This document shows, one piece after another, positions 1 to 8,957 of a stretch of 64,000 bases of DNA. This DNA is from Vibrio splendidus (GTDB lineage: Bacteria > Pseudomonadota > Gammaproteobacteria > Enterobacterales > Vibrionaceae): assembly GCF_024347615.1 (NCBI RefSeq), contig NZ_AP025508.1:1922001-1986000 (forward strand). The letters are read 5' to 3'. The notes under the pieces are model-generated. The model had not been told where the DNA came from and searched no databases. It saw only the letters and a program-made list of their open reading frames with translations. Positions within the stretch are counted from its first letter, which is position 1; every line of letters starts with the position of its first letter. Position numbers and translations under genes: made by a program.

Positions 1-901
1 TATGGCCAACACGAATACTCACGGCGGCACCGATACTCATTGGAATCATAAACACGAGAGAAGAGAAATTAATCGCGACTTGGTGTGCGGCAACAACCAA
101 TGAACCTAATGGGGCTACCAATAGGGAAACCACTGCGAACAGCGTGACCTCGAAGAAGATAGCGGCAGCAACTGGAAAACCAAGTCTAAACAAACGAATT
201 TGAGCTTTAAGTTGCGGCTTGTGGAACGTCCCGAAGATGTTGATTTTAGCCAAACGCTTTGATGTTAAAACGTAAGCGAACAGCAGTGCAAACATCACCC
301 AATAGACGATAGCCGTTGCAACGCCACAGCCAACACCACCAAGAGCAGGGGCACCAAGTTTTCCGTATACGAACATCCAGTTAAGCGGGATGTTTAATAG
401 CAAACCGATAAAACCAATCACCATGGCAGGCTTAGTTAAAGACATGCCATCAGTAAAACTTCTCAATGTTTGGAACAGCAAAAACGCAGGCACAGCAAAC
501 ATCACCGCATTCATATAGCCGATGGTCTTGTCTGCCATGAGTTGCTCAATGTCCATCCATTCCAATATCAGCTGCGTTTGGAACAGCACGCCAATAATAG
601 GTAACGAGATGACGAGCGCTAAAAATGCACCTTGCTGAATCTCAAATGGAATTTTGACTTGGCGGCCTGAACCGTTCAGTTGTGCGACAACAGGAACCAA
701 CGCCATCAAAAGACCTACACCAAATAATATTGATGGTAGCCAGATACTTGCTGCAATCGAAACCGCTGCCATATCGATAGCACTTACGCCACCGGCCATC
801 ACGGTATCAACAAAACCCATTCCAGTTTGTGCAACAGATGCAATCAAAACTGGGGTCGCAAGTTTGATTAGATTCGAGGATTCTTCTTTGTAACGATGCA
901 C
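1..901 (-). CDS. norM: MATE-family multidrug efflux pump NorM, partial (3' end cut by window edge)
   Basis: Inner-membrane antiporter of the MATE family that exports cationic drugs using a Na+ or H+ gradient. The translation from a GTG at 901 starts MHRYKEESSNLIKLATPVL and closely follows Vibrio NorM as I remember it. It runs through repeated hydrophobic helices to the window edge without a stop, so about 300 residues (roughly two thirds of the protein) are present. The start is fixed by a GGAG box six bases upstream of the GTG. An in-frame TTG two codons earlier lies too close to that box. The gene is divergent from ribE, with a MITE-like element in the gap. The protein call is secure. Confidence 0.93.
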   Translation of the reverse strand, partial: MHRYKEESSNLIKLATPVLIASVAQTGMGFVDTVMAGGVSAIDMAAVSIAASIWLPSILFGVGLLMALVPVVAQLNGSGRQVKIPFEIQQGAFLALVISLPIIGVLFQTQLILEWMDIEQLMADKTIGYMNAVMFAVPAFLLFQTLRSFTDGMSLTKPAMVIGFIGLLLNIPLNWMFVYGKLGAPALGGVGCGVATAIVYWVMFALLFAYVLTSKRLAKINIFGTFHKPQLKAQIRLFRLGFPVAAAIFFEVTLFAVVSLLVAPLGSLVVAAHQVAINFSSLVFMIPMSIGAAVSIRVGH

Positions 902-1040
902 AAACAACTCCAAATAAGAGGGAAAATTAGAATAATAGTGTAGGAAAGGACATTCTGAAGGAATCAGAGACAATGATCTTAAGCTTCCACTGGACGAATC
1001 ATAAAGAAATGTCACAATAACTGCTATGAAAAACTGTTAT
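902..1040. other. norM upstream intergenic segment
   Basis: AT-rich leader between norM and the MITE-like element. It should hold the norM promoter and probably the original ribE promoter. No clear -35/-10 pair or operator could be assigned by eye. Confidence 0.4.
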
Positions 1041-1307
1041 TAGGGCGTGTTGATCTTTCGAGCTGATTTTTGCAGCGAGTTGCTGGGTATTTTTACAAGG
1101 CAGAGGCTTTGATGTGTAGCTAGCCTACATGAGAAGCCGATAACGTAGTAAAAATGACCAGCAAACGCTGCCCGAAGGGTTCGGCTAAAAACGTTTTACT
1201 CTTTGTTGAGGGAGATTTGCTTAGGATGCTAGGCTACTTCCCCCTCGCCGCGATTAAAACGCTTTTATCTCGAACAAAATTTAACCGCGAAAGGTCAACA
1301 CGCCCTA
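1041..1307. mobile_element. MITE-like element with 20-bp terminal inverted repeats
   Basis: The 267-bp segment begins with tagggcgtgttgatctttcg and ends with cgaaaggtcaacacgcccta. These ends are inverted repeats matching at 19 of 20 positions. The interior contains no intact transposase. A short open stretch runs through it into ribE, which could mislead start calling. The structure fits a non-autonomous miniature inverted-repeat element. From memory, similar elements with GGGCGTGTTGA ends are common between Vibrio genes, but the parent insertion sequence was not identified and no convincing target-site duplication was seen. It ends 20 bases before the ribE start codon, so ribE transcription must begin inside or beyond it. 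Confidence 0.75.
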
Positions 1308-1327
1308 GAATGCTAAATAGGAATCTT

Positions 1328-1939
1328 ATGTTTACAGGTATCGTTCAAGGCATGGCAACACTGGTTGCAATAAACAAAAAAGAGCTGTTTCAGACTCATA
1401 CCATTGAGTTAACAGATGAAATGGTTGAGGGATTAGCAATTGGTGCCTCAGTAGCTCATAACGGTTGTTGCTTAACGGTAACGGAAATTTCGGACAATCA
1501 GATTGCTTTTGATTTAATGCAAGCCACATTGCGATTGACGAACTTGGGCCAACTGAATGTTGGTGACAAAGTGAATGTTGAGCGTGCTGCAAAGTTTGGT
1601 GACGAAATTGGCGGACATAGCATGTCTGGCCACATTACTCTGATGGGTAACCTCGTTGATGTGATTAAGACAGAAAATAACCGTACGCTTTGGTTTGAGC
1701 TGCCGCAAGAATCAATGAAGTATGTGTTGAGCAAGGGCTACATTGGCGTTGATGGTTGTTCATTGACAATCGGTGAAGTGGAAGAGAACCGTTTCTCTGT
1801 TCACCTGATCCCAGAAACACTGAATCGTACTCTGTTTGGCGGCCGTGAAGTAGGCGATCAAGTAAATATTGAGTTCGACCCTCAAACACAGGCGATTGTT
1901 GATACTGTTGAGCGCGTATTAGCAAACCAGAAGTTGTAG
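1328..1939 (+). CDS. ribE: riboflavin synthase alpha subunit
   Basis: Converts two 6,7-dimethyl-8-ribityllumazine molecules to riboflavin plus the pyrimidine by-product, the last step of riboflavin synthesis, in the cytosol. The 203-residue product begins MFTGIVQ, the family's conserved N-terminus. It has two lumazine-binding repeats: residues 1 to about 97 with NGCCLTV, and from about 98 onward with MSGHITLMG and VDGCSLTI. ATG 1328 was chosen because it gives MFTGIVQ and has AGGA five bases upstream. The longer in-frame reading from 1154 is contributed by the MITE-like element and was rejected. No FMN riboswitch was recognised upstream. A terminator follows. Confidence 0.95.
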   Translation: MFTGIVQGMATLVAINKKELFQTHTIELTDEMVEGLAIGASVAHNGCCLTVTEISDNQIAFDLMQATLRLTNLGQLNVGDKVNVERAAKFGDEIGGHSMSGHITLMGNLVDVIKTENNRTLWFELPQESMKYVLSKGYIGVDGCSLTIGEVEENRFSVHLIPETLNRTLFGGREVGDQVNIEFDPQTQAIVDTVERVLANQKL

Positions 1940-2000
1940 TGACGGTTTATCAATAGCATTTGCCCAAAAAGCGACACTAAGTAAAAGTCGAAGATATTAA

Positions 2001-2034
2001 AAAAGAGCACATTAGGTGCTCTTTTCTATTTTTG
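2001..2034 (+). terminator. intrinsic terminator after ribE
   Basis: The stem AAAAGAGCAC / GTGCTCTTTT is followed by a T-rich tail, about 60 bases after the ribE stop. It may also serve the opposite strand. Confidence 0.75.
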
Positions 2035-2120
2035 TGTATTTGTGTTTTTCTAGGCTAGCCTCAAAATCGAGGTGTAGCTCTAAATCCAGGTGTAGATCCA
2101 ACTCGACAAGAGAGTAGGTG

Positions 2121-2324
2121 TTAGAAGACTTGTTCGTCGTCTGCATCAATCGAGAGGTTAATTCTGTCTCTTACTTCATCTACCTGCATATCGAGGTGAA
2201 TGGCATTGCAACACGCCGGGCAATCGTCATAAAAATCTTGGCTCCCATTAGAAGCATCGAGCGTTATGCTGATTGCATGCCCACAGTGGGGGCACGAGAC
2301 ATGTTTCTCTGTGTATTTATGCAT
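2121..2324 (-). CDS. CPXCG-motif cysteine-rich zinc-ribbon protein
   Basis: This 67-residue protein carries CPHCG at residues 11-15 and CPACC at about 35-39, the paired CxxC knuckles of a small zinc ribbon, followed by an acidic C-terminus. It matches the family annotated as CPXCG motif-containing cysteine-rich protein; its function is unknown. A GGAG box lies eight bases upstream of ATG 2324. It stands alone on the minus strand, downstream of the fructosamine kinase gene and convergent with ribE. Confidence 0.82.
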   Translation of the reverse strand: MHKYTEKHVSCPHCGHAISITLDASNGSQDFYDDCPACCNAIHLDMQVDEVRDRINLSIDADDEQVF

Positions 2325-2416
2325 GGCTAATTCTCCTCACTGTATCTTGTTCCAATCGTATTAGCTTTAAAGATCGCAGTAGCTTTATAGAACGCAATAG
2401 CTAGCTTTGATTGGTA

Positions 2417-3283
2417 TTAAACGGCCTGTATCTTCTGAATGCATGCTTCAGTTTGTGCTAAATATTCGCCGCCAAATTGATTGCAGTGGTTAAGAAGATG
2501 GTACAAGTTGTAAATGTCTTTCCGATCAGTATAGCCAACGTCGAGTGGATTGACGCTCTGGTAACCTTCATAAAACTCTTTTGGAAACCCTTCAAACAAT
2601 TCCGTTAACGCTAAGTCACATTCATGGTCGCCCCAATAACAAGCGGGGTCGTAACAGATTGGCCCAAAGGCTGAATTTGCTACGTTGCCGTTCCAGAGGT
2701 CACCATGAAGTAAAGAAGGACGAGGATTGTGGCCAGCAAGACGCATATTCACCACATCAACGATGTCATCAATATCACCGAATTCAATGCCTTTCTCTTT
2801 TAGCAATTGCAGTTGGAAGCCGATGCGTTGTTCAGAGAAAAAGCGACCCCATTTCTTATGCCAAGGGTTAGGCTGAAGTGTACTACCGATATAATTATCT
2901 TGGTCACAACCAAACTCTTTTTGCTCGCCCCATTTATGAAGCTGAGCAAGCTGCACCCCGAAATCAAAGCTGTTATTACCCGTATCAAGCGGCTTAGTTG
3001 GCAAGTAATTGAGAATAATGAATGAGCATTCTTTGGTTTTACCAATCAGTACCAACTCAGGCACATAAACGGTGGAAGTTTCTCTTAACAAGCGTAAGTT
3101 CTCAGCTTCGATTTCAAACTTAGGTAAAAATTCTCGCTGGTTCACTTTTACGAAGTAGCGTTCATTACCATCGCTGATCATATAGCAATCGTTAATGTCA
3201 CCACCAGAAACCTTGGTACGTTCAGTAATCTGAAAGTTAAATAGAAGAGTATCTGAAAGTTGTTGAGAAATGGCCTGCCACAT
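2417..3283 (-). CDS. fructosamine kinase family protein (YniA-like)
   Basis: Predicted cytosolic kinase of the fructosamine/ketosamine-3-kinase family, which phosphorylates sugar-amine adducts on glycated proteins so that they break down. The 288 residues have an aminoglycoside-phosphotransferase-like fold. The catalytic loop LLHGDLWNGN is at about residues 191-200, and the metal-binding aspartate region ICYDPACYWGDHECDLA follows. The length fits the family (E. coli YniA about 286). It stands alone, with a long gene-free stretch upstream. The in vivo substrate cannot be read from sequence. Confidence 0.9.
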   Translation of the reverse strand: MWQAISQQLSDTLLFNFQITERTKVSGGDINDCYMISDGNERYFVKVNQREFLPKFEIEAENLRLLRETSTVYVPELVLIGKTKECSFIILNYLPTKPLDTGNNSFDFGVQLAQLHKWGEQKEFGCDQDNYIGSTLQPNPWHKKWGRFFSEQRIGFQLQLLKEKGIEFGDIDDIVDVVNMRLAGHNPRPSLLHGDLWNGNVANSAFGPICYDPACYWGDHECDLALTELFEGFPKEFYEGYQSVNPLDVGYTDRKDIYNLYHLLNHCNQFGGEYLAQTEACIQKIQAV

Positions 3284-3902
3284 AGGAAATCCTCAAAGAC
3301 TGAAAGTTAAAAAATTGAAGGTTAGAAATACTGTTTGTTAGCCATAGTTTAGGATAAATTTGAGCAATTTATAGACGTACTCGTCAATGTTCTTATCTGT
3401 TCTTTACCTTATATAGAATCAATTGGCTGATTTGTGAACTCGAACTGATTCAAGCTCTTTGAAATACAAACAGAAATTGGCAAGGCAAAGTTATAGAATT
3501 GTTTGGAACTGGCCTCACAATCGAAACGGTTTTGGTCAAAACAAACTGGAAAAGTAGTTGGAGCTTGTTATTGTCTACGCATCAACTTAAATGTGCTATT
3601 AGAGTAGGTTGAAACGACTATAGTTAACGATAGGGCACGTGATCATCTCAACTTGCTAGCTAGCTCTCTATAACTCTTTAATAGCCGAGTAATGATGGCG
3701 TGCTGAGTCTGCAAGTATCTTGACCAACAGACATCTAGCGACACGTATATATTCAGCTATTGGTTTAATATTTAAGCTGAAACACTAACTAGGATCATTT
3801 TAATACGGTTTTTGGTAATAAAGTGATGACAAATCGCTTCATTTACATAGTATTAAGCAAGTACGTATTAATCTGCTCTTGAGCTTAAAACGGAGATTTA
3901 TT
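3284..3902. other. gene-free stretch of about 620 bp
   Basis: No plausible coding frame was found on either strand. The segment is AT-rich with scattered short symmetries: a GCTAGCTAGCT run near 3654-3664 and an inverted repeat TTCAGCT / AGCTGAA at about 3751-3783. It must contain the divergent promoters of the fructosamine kinase and DUF3802 genes. Its length leaves room for a small RNA, but nothing specific supports one. Confidence 0.4.
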
Positions 3903-4247
3903 GTGGTTGTAGAAACCGATGGCTATTTGGCTCTGATCGAGCACTTATCGTTTAATCTGGATGTCTTTACAAATAGTAATGGCGATACAGGCAATGAGAG
4001 TGTTGAAGACATCATCACAGACATGATTTCAACAAACATCATGGCTATTTTTGAGCAAAATCCAGAGTTGCATTCGAGTGTTCGTTTTCAACTTTTGAAA
4101 GAAGCCGATGCTGTGGTAGCGGATTTAGGCGAAGTATTAGCGGGTGTATGGGCTAAGAAAGCGACCAACGAGCAAATTGTATTTCTAGATGAATACATCG
4201 CGCTAGTGAAGAATCTATTTGATTCTGCTGTTGCTAAATACGACTAA
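3903..4247 (+). CDS. DUF3802 family protein
   Basis: This 114-residue acidic, mostly helical cytosolic protein matches the DUF3802 family of vibrios and relatives; its function is unknown. The start is GTG 3903, because a GGAG box sits seven bases upstream at 3892-3895. An upstream in-frame TTG (3879) would place that box inside the coding region. The N-terminus reads MVVETDGYLALIEHLSFNLD. There is no signal peptide or membrane segment. The gene is convergent with the NlpC/P60 gene. Confidence 0.8.
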   Translation: MVVETDGYLALIEHLSFNLDVFTNSNGDTGNESVEDIITDMISTNIMAIFEQNPELHSSVRFQLLKEADAVVADLGEVLAGVWAKKATNEQIVFLDEYIALVKNLFDSAVAKYD

Positions 4248-4338
4248 CTATTTGTCCATTTCCTCGTTAGTCATTTTTTCACGATGATTATGTTCACGAT
4301 GATAGGCGTTTACGTCGTAGCTTTAAAAGTGACTTCGT

Positions 4339-4363
4339 TTAGCGGTTAAGACTTTAAACCGCT
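4339..4363. terminator. hairpin between convergent DUF3802 and NlpC/P60 genes
   Basis: The stem TAGCGGTT / AACCGCTA overlaps the stop codon of the minus-strand gene. There is no strong T-tract, so it may be a weak or bidirectional terminator. Just upstream, TTCACGATGAT is repeated directly near 4277 and 4292. Confidence 0.4.
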
Positions 4364-4847
4364 ATAAACGCCTAAAGTGCCAAAACTTAGAAGCCCAATA
4401 AGGGTTATCCAACCTCGATATGATGACACCTTTCGATGTCGAAGCATGTAGGAATTGATTATTCCCTAAATACACACCTACGTGTCTTACCGTCATCGAC
4501 GTTTTGAAAAATACCAAATCTCCGCTTGTTGCTTGTCCATACGCTATTTCTTTTCCCTTTTTACTCTGATCTTTTGTGGTTCTAGGTAGGGCTTGTTGTG
4601 TCGCATTTTGCACGGCAATTTGAACAAAAGCGGAGCAATCTACGCCTCGAAATGATGTCCCACCGAAATGGTATGGCACACCTTTCCACTGTTCATACAC
4701 GCTCATATAAGCGTTTGTAGTCAATTGTTCTGACTTTGATAGGGGTTTCTGTGCGGTTTGACTAAGCTGAGAAGGCGATGGTGACGAGCTACAAGCAGCC
4801 AATGTTGCTAAAGTTATTGTAACTACAGCCATTTTTCTGAATTTCAT
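4362..4847 (-). CDS. NlpC/P60 family lipoprotein, predicted cell-wall peptidase
   Basis: Predicted periplasmic DL-endopeptidase that cleaves peptidoglycan stem peptides and is anchored as a lipoprotein. The 161-residue protein starts MKFRKMAVVTITLATLAAC; the LAAC lipobox places the lipidated Cys at about residue 19. The NlpC/P60 catalytic residues are visible: Cys in GVDCSAF, His in RHVGVYLG, and the third polar residue in FLHAS. ATG 4847 was chosen over the upstream ATG (4865) because only it gives a good signal sequence; it has a GAAGAG box nearby. The size resembles MepS/NlpC. The paralogue cannot be assigned. Confidence 0.88.
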   Translation of the reverse strand: MKFRKMAVVTITLATLAACSSSPSPSQLSQTAQKPLSKSEQLTTNAYMSVYEQWKGVPYHFGGTSFRGVDCSAFVQIAVQNATQQALPRTTKDQSKKGKEIAYGQATSGDLVFFKTSMTVRHVGVYLGNNQFLHASTSKGVIISRLDNPYWASKFWHFRRL

Positions 4848-4951
4848 ATGTAACTCTTCTGACAAAAAACTGAAATAAAAACGTCATCAAGGACTTCTAG
4901 TATACGAACTAACTTAAGGATATCTCTTTTCGTAGTCAAACTGGATTTCAC

Positions 4952-6997
4952 ATGCCCGACACAAATTTATCAATAAAACCCTCACGTTATACATTCTCGC
5001 TCATTCAAACCGTCACTGCTGTATTTATTTCCATTCTTTTACTCGTTAGTTTTTTATCAATGGTTAGCATTCGGGGAGTTGAACGGGTCGGGGGACATTT
5101 TGACGCACTTTCAGAACAAGCTTTACCCCTTGCTTTACACAACGCCGAATTAACGCAAAGCGTATTAGAGCAAGTGAAACTTCTCACCTATAGCACCCAG
5201 TCTACCGACTTAGATGCGCTGAATTCGACAAGGGTTTCAATTGACCAACTCGCAACAGAGAGTAATACCACGCTTGAGGAACTCCTTTTTATCTCCCAAT
5301 CTTTTCCTGATGCGATCTCTTTAGAGCAACAACAAAACCTTATTGATGATATGGCGCAACTGCAAACCATGACTAATACGGTATTGCTGGCGCAGATTGA
5401 GATTCAAAGTAAGCAAAATCTGATCGACAGTAAAATGGGCGAGTTTCGTTATGGCGTTGGATCTATCGGACCAGAAATGAACCGAATCAGCTCATTCTTG
5501 GTTGAAGACAACCCAGAAGCGAGCGATGCAGCAAACCGATTTACATCCAGTGCATCCGCTATGGCCAATACCTTCTTGATGTTGATGATGCAATCTGACA
5601 TTGATAAAGCACAAGACGAATATCGTCAATTGAGAAACCGAATTGCGGGCCTTAACTTAGCTTACAGCGATTTTGCCGATTGGCACCCAGACATTGCTGA
5701 GTTCGCAAGCTTAACGGCTCCGTATGAGATGGTGAAAGAAGGCTTTACCGAAGAAGGTGTAATCAAACAAATCCTCTTAAAACTCGAACTGGTTCAGCAG
5801 CAAGAGCAAAACTTAACGCAAGTCATCACCCTAGCGAATACCGTCATCAGCACATTGAATCAGTTGTCTTCTACCGCTTCCCATCTGATTGATGAAAGTG
5901 AACTCGTTGTAAATCAAACCATCACCAACATTGATCGTGTGTTGTTTATTAGCGGGCTAGTGATTGCCGTAATCATCGTGCTCTCATGGTTTGTATTACG
6001 TCGCTGGATGAATAAAGGGCTTAAAAACATTACTCAACAATTGAGTTCACTCGCAGATCATGACTTCTCTAAACAGAGTGAACTGATGGGGCCGCTAGAG
6101 TTGCAAGTTATTACTTCAAAACTCAATACGGTCGTTGATTCCACCGCGGATTCGGTTCGTTTAGTAACGCGTAACTGTGAAACGCTTTATCAAACGGCTG
6201 AAGTAAGCCATGACGCCGCAGAGCAAACCAATTCAAGCTTGAACGAGCAGAACGAATCACTACAGAATATGATTACTACGATTACTGAACTTGAAGCATC
6301 CATTGGTGAGATTGCTCGTATCTCTAACGCATCGAATGACGACGCGCAGATAGCAGAAAACGAATCAGTCAATGGTAGCCAAGTGATCGGCCTTAATCAG
6401 AAGCGATTACAAGCACTCGAGCAATCTCTTAGCCTGAATCAAGAATCGATGACGGACTTGGATATTCGCGTTAAACAGATTCGTGAAATGGTTGACGTGA
6501 TCAGTGGTATTGCTGAAAACACCAATTTACTCGCATTGAATGCCGCAATAGAAGCAGCGCGAGCAGGAGATCAAGGCCGCGGGTTTGCAGTGGTTGCCGA
6601 TGAAGTACGAAAACTGGCGAGTGGTACCTCTCAGCAAACCACTAATATTCGTAACATGATGAACGAGCTAGTAGCGGCAGCTGATCGCTCACGTGCTTCT
6701 GTAACGGAATCGAGAAGCGAAATGGCGAATGCACTGGAAACCAGTGGCGATGTAAAACAAGCCTTCGAGAAAATCGAATTCGCGGTTAGCCAGATTAAAG
6801 GACGTGTTGAACAAATTATGGTGGCAACCGAACAACAAGCCCGTGCGACAGTCGATGTAACGCATTCAATCACTCGAGTATCTGAGCAGGGTGAGAATAC
6901 TAAGCTGCAACTTGAATCCATGATTGAAAGCTCAGAGCAAGTCGGAGAGATAGCAGGGCACCAACAAGCTATGCTTCACAAGTACGTGCTGAAATAA
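4952..6997 (+). CDS. methyl-accepting chemotaxis protein with large periplasmic sensor
   Basis: Transmembrane chemoreceptor signalling to CheA/CheW. The 681 residues run as follows: TM1 at about 18-40, a helical periplasmic domain of about 290 residues with no recognised ligand-binding family, TM2 at about 330-350, a HAMP-like segment, and a cytoplasmic coiled coil whose hairpin tip ([20 protein letters not shown], then the [17 protein letters not shown] region) is at about 520-556. The C-terminus lacks a visible CheR-docking pentapeptide. The gene is single, divergent from the lipoprotein gene and followed by a strong terminator. The ligand is unknown. Confidence 0.93.
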   Translation: MPDTNLSIKPSRYTFSLIQTVTAVFISILLLVSFLSMVSIRGVERVGGHFDALSEQALPLALHNAELTQSVLEQVKLLTYSTQSTDLDALNSTRVSIDQLATESNTTLEELLFISQSFPDAISLEQQQNLIDDMAQLQTMTNTVLLAQIEIQSKQNLIDSKMGEFRYGVGSIGPEMNRISSFLVEDNPEASDAANRFTSSASAMANTFLMLMMQSDIDKAQDEYRQLRNRIAGLNLAYSDFADWHPDIAEFASLTAPYEMVKEGFTEEGVIKQILLKLELVQQQEQNLTQVITLANTVISTLNQLSSTASHLIDESELVVNQTITNIDRVLFISGLVIAVIIVLSWFVLRRWMNKGLKNITQQLSSLADHDFSKQSELMGPLELQVITSKLNTVVDSTADSVRLVTRNCETLYQTAEVSHDAAEQTNSSLNEQNESLQNMITTITELEASIGEIARISNASNDDAQIAENESVNGSQVIGLNQKRLQALEQSLSLNQESMTDLDIRVKQIREMVDVISGIAENTNLLALNAAIEAARAGDQGRGFAVVADEVRKLASGTSQQTTNIRNMMNELVAAADRSRASVTESRSEMANALETSGDVKQAFEKIEFAVSQIKGRVEQIMVATEQQARATVDVTHSITRVSEQGENTKLQLESMIESSEQVGEIAGHQQAMLHKYVLK

Positions 6998-7081
6998 AGT
7001 AAACGATTCTGCTGAGTTAGCCAAACAGTACAATAGTTGAAGCACTAATCTACTGCCGCTTTTAGTTCTATTGATACAGAA

Positions 7082-7121
7082 ACGCCCTTAGATTCTTGTA
7101 AGAATTTAAGGGCGTGTTTTT
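7082..7121 (+). terminator. intrinsic terminator after the chemoreceptor gene
   Basis: A long, nearly perfect hairpin, ACGCCCTTA..ATTCT / AGAAT..TAAGGGCGT, is followed by GTTTTT. It lies between two convergent genes. Confidence 0.85.
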
Positions 7122-7175
7122 GGAATTAAGTAAGTTCGATCTCAATACAAGCTTGAGACTCAGGTGTATTAGAAC

Positions 7176-7979
7176 CTAGTTTTTCGTCGTCGGGAATTGT
7201 GCAAATGGCTGACGTAGCATCAGATCTAACCGTTGTTCTTTACCATCTTGAATCTCGGGAACACCAATATGCACCTTATCGTGACCAAGCTTTGGTTGAG
7301 CGCGGTAAGTCTTAAACCAGATGTCCCACACAGATAAAAAGAAACCGAAGTTTGAGTGGGTTTCTTTCACGATAACCGAGTGATGAACGCGGTGCATGTC
7401 TGGGGTCACAATCACTTTTCTCAATCGCTTATCCATCCACAGCGGAAGACGTGCATTACTGTGGTTAAACATCGCACTCGCATTAAGAACAATTTCAAAT
7501 ATCACGACCGCAATGACAGGGACACCAAGTGCGATTACCAAACTCACTTTGATGAGCATTGAAAGAATCATCTCAATAGGGTGAAAGCGCGTTCCGGTTG
7601 TGACATCGATATCTAGGTCCGCATGGTGAACTCGATGTAGCTTCCACAACCAAGGAACACGGTGAAACACCAAGTGCTGCAGGTAAATGGCGCAATCTAA
7701 CAGTAATACGCAGATCAGAATGGTGAGTTCTTTCGGAAGTGACAGGGTATTGAACAGACCCCATTGGTTTTCTTGCGCAATGACCGCCGCTTGGAATGCT
7801 GCAATAGGAATTAGAGTGGCTAATAGAAAACTGTTCAAAGCAACCAACGCAAAGTTATTCCCCCAACGAAACCATTTGCTTTGAGTCAGTGTTTTACGCG
7901 GGAAACGGTATTCCCAAAGCGCACACAATCCAAAAACGACAATAAAACAAACAAGGCGAAGCAGTGATGGGTCTTGCAT
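7176..7979 (-). CDS. sterol desaturase / fatty acid hydroxylase superfamily membrane enzyme
   Basis: Predicted integral-membrane di-iron oxygenase. The 267-residue protein has four or five hydrophobic helices and the histidine clusters of the superfamily: HLVFH and HRVHH near residues 101-118, and MHRVHHS near 193. Bacterial members act on varied lipids and the substrate is not predictable here. ATG 7979 was chosen because AAGGA lies a few bases upstream; an ATG six codons earlier lacks such a box. The gene lies back-to-back with the DTW-domain gene. Confidence 0.88.
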   Translation of the reverse strand: MQDPSLLRLVCFIVVFGLCALWEYRFPRKTLTQSKWFRWGNNFALVALNSFLLATLIPIAAFQAAVIAQENQWGLFNTLSLPKELTILICVLLLDCAIYLQHLVFHRVPWLWKLHRVHHADLDIDVTTGTRFHPIEMILSMLIKVSLVIALGVPVIAVVIFEIVLNASAMFNHSNARLPLWMDKRLRKVIVTPDMHRVHHSVIVKETHSNFGFFLSVWDIWFKTYRAQPKLGHDKVHIGVPEIQDGKEQRLDLMLRQPFAQFPTTKN

Positions 7980-8053
7980 GGGAATTCCTTCTATCATTCT
8001 AAGGACACTGTAAGTACAATCGTGCCACTTTTCTAGAGTTATCGTTATTGTCC

Positions 8054-8794
8054 ATGAGAATCCACGCTTTTCACCGTTTATATCAACATCGTTTGTCCAT
8101 TGCTACCAAACCGTTTAATGCGCGCGGCTGTAAAGTCGTGCGATGTGAATTCTGTAAAATCAAACAAGACAGCTGTATCTGTGAGCATCAACCTAACGTT
8201 GATACGAACGTCGCGACTATGTTGATCTTGTCAGACAACGAAATCTTAAAGCCAAGTAACACTGGTCGTTTGATTGTTGATACGGTTAAAGACAGTTATG
8301 CCTACCTTTGGCATCGTACTGAGCCAAATCAAGAGATGTTGGATGTCCTCAAAGATGACAAATACCAACCTGTGATCGTATTCCCTGAAGACTATACCGA
8401 CGACAAAAAGCGTGTTGTTCAAGATCTGCCACAAATGCGCGACCCAAACAAAACACTGTTGCTGATTTTCATTGATGGCAGTTGGCGCGAAGCACGACGT
8501 ATCTTCCGTCGTTCAGAGTATCTGCAAGATTTACCGGTGTTGTCGATTGAACCGGAATCGGTTTCTCAATACATGATGCGTAAGTCAGACAACGAACAAC
8601 ATCTATCAACAGCCGAAGTAGCGAGCTTAGTTTTGAAACAAGCCGGTGAAGAGCAGGGCGCTAAGACTTTACAGCTATGGTTTGAAGCATTTCGTGAAAG
8701 CTACATGTTGAGTAAGACACGTTATAAATCGGATCCAACCAAACCAAGCCTGAATGCTTTCATAGAGCATACTAAAAGTGAGACGTCACTCTAA
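8054..8794 (+). CDS. DTW-domain tRNA-uridine aminocarboxypropyltransferase
   Basis: Predicted to transfer the 3-amino-3-carboxypropyl group of S-adenosylmethionine to a tRNA uridine (acp3U), as E. coli TapT (YfiP) does. The 246-residue protein has an N-terminal Cys cluster (CEFCKIKQDSCIC) and the DTW-family core; its DGSWREAR corresponds to the D-T/S-W motif. No strong ribosome-binding site is visible, so the start is uncertain; a TTG two codons earlier (8048) is an alternative. It is single and divergent from the desaturase-like gene. Confidence 0.85.
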   Translation: MRIHAFHRLYQHRLSIATKPFNARGCKVVRCEFCKIKQDSCICEHQPNVDTNVATMLILSDNEILKPSNTGRLIVDTVKDSYAYLWHRTEPNQEMLDVLKDDKYQPVIVFPEDYTDDKKRVVQDLPQMRDPNKTLLLIFIDGSWREARRIFRRSEYLQDLPVLSIEPESVSQYMMRKSDNEQHLSTAEVASLVLKQAGEEQGAKTLQLWFEAFRESYMLSKTRYKSDPTKPSLNAFIEHTKSETSL

Positions 8795-8957
8795 CCTTTA
8801 ACCGCTTTGTGCTGACTTGTTGTTCAAACAGATTCGAACACAAGATAAGTTTGTTATCTATCACGGTTTGTAGGGGGAGTGTTATGGATAATGCTTCCTA
8901 GTTGTTTAATTTAAAAATTTTATTTGCCCGAATTTAGGGAAAAATTGGAGAGATTTC

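Noticed and set aside
1154..1327. N-terminal extension of ribE by 58 codons
   Set aside because: The extra codons come from the MITE-like element; the conserved riboflavin synthase N-terminus and a ribosome-binding site are at 1328.
902..1327. FMN riboswitch ahead of ribE
   Set aside because: No RFN-type conserved segments are recognisable; most of the leader is the MITE-like element.
2118..2330. 70-codon plus-strand frame opposite the CPXCG gene
   Set aside because: The minus-strand frame has the paired CxxC zinc-ribbon motifs and a good ribosome-binding site; the plus frame has neither.
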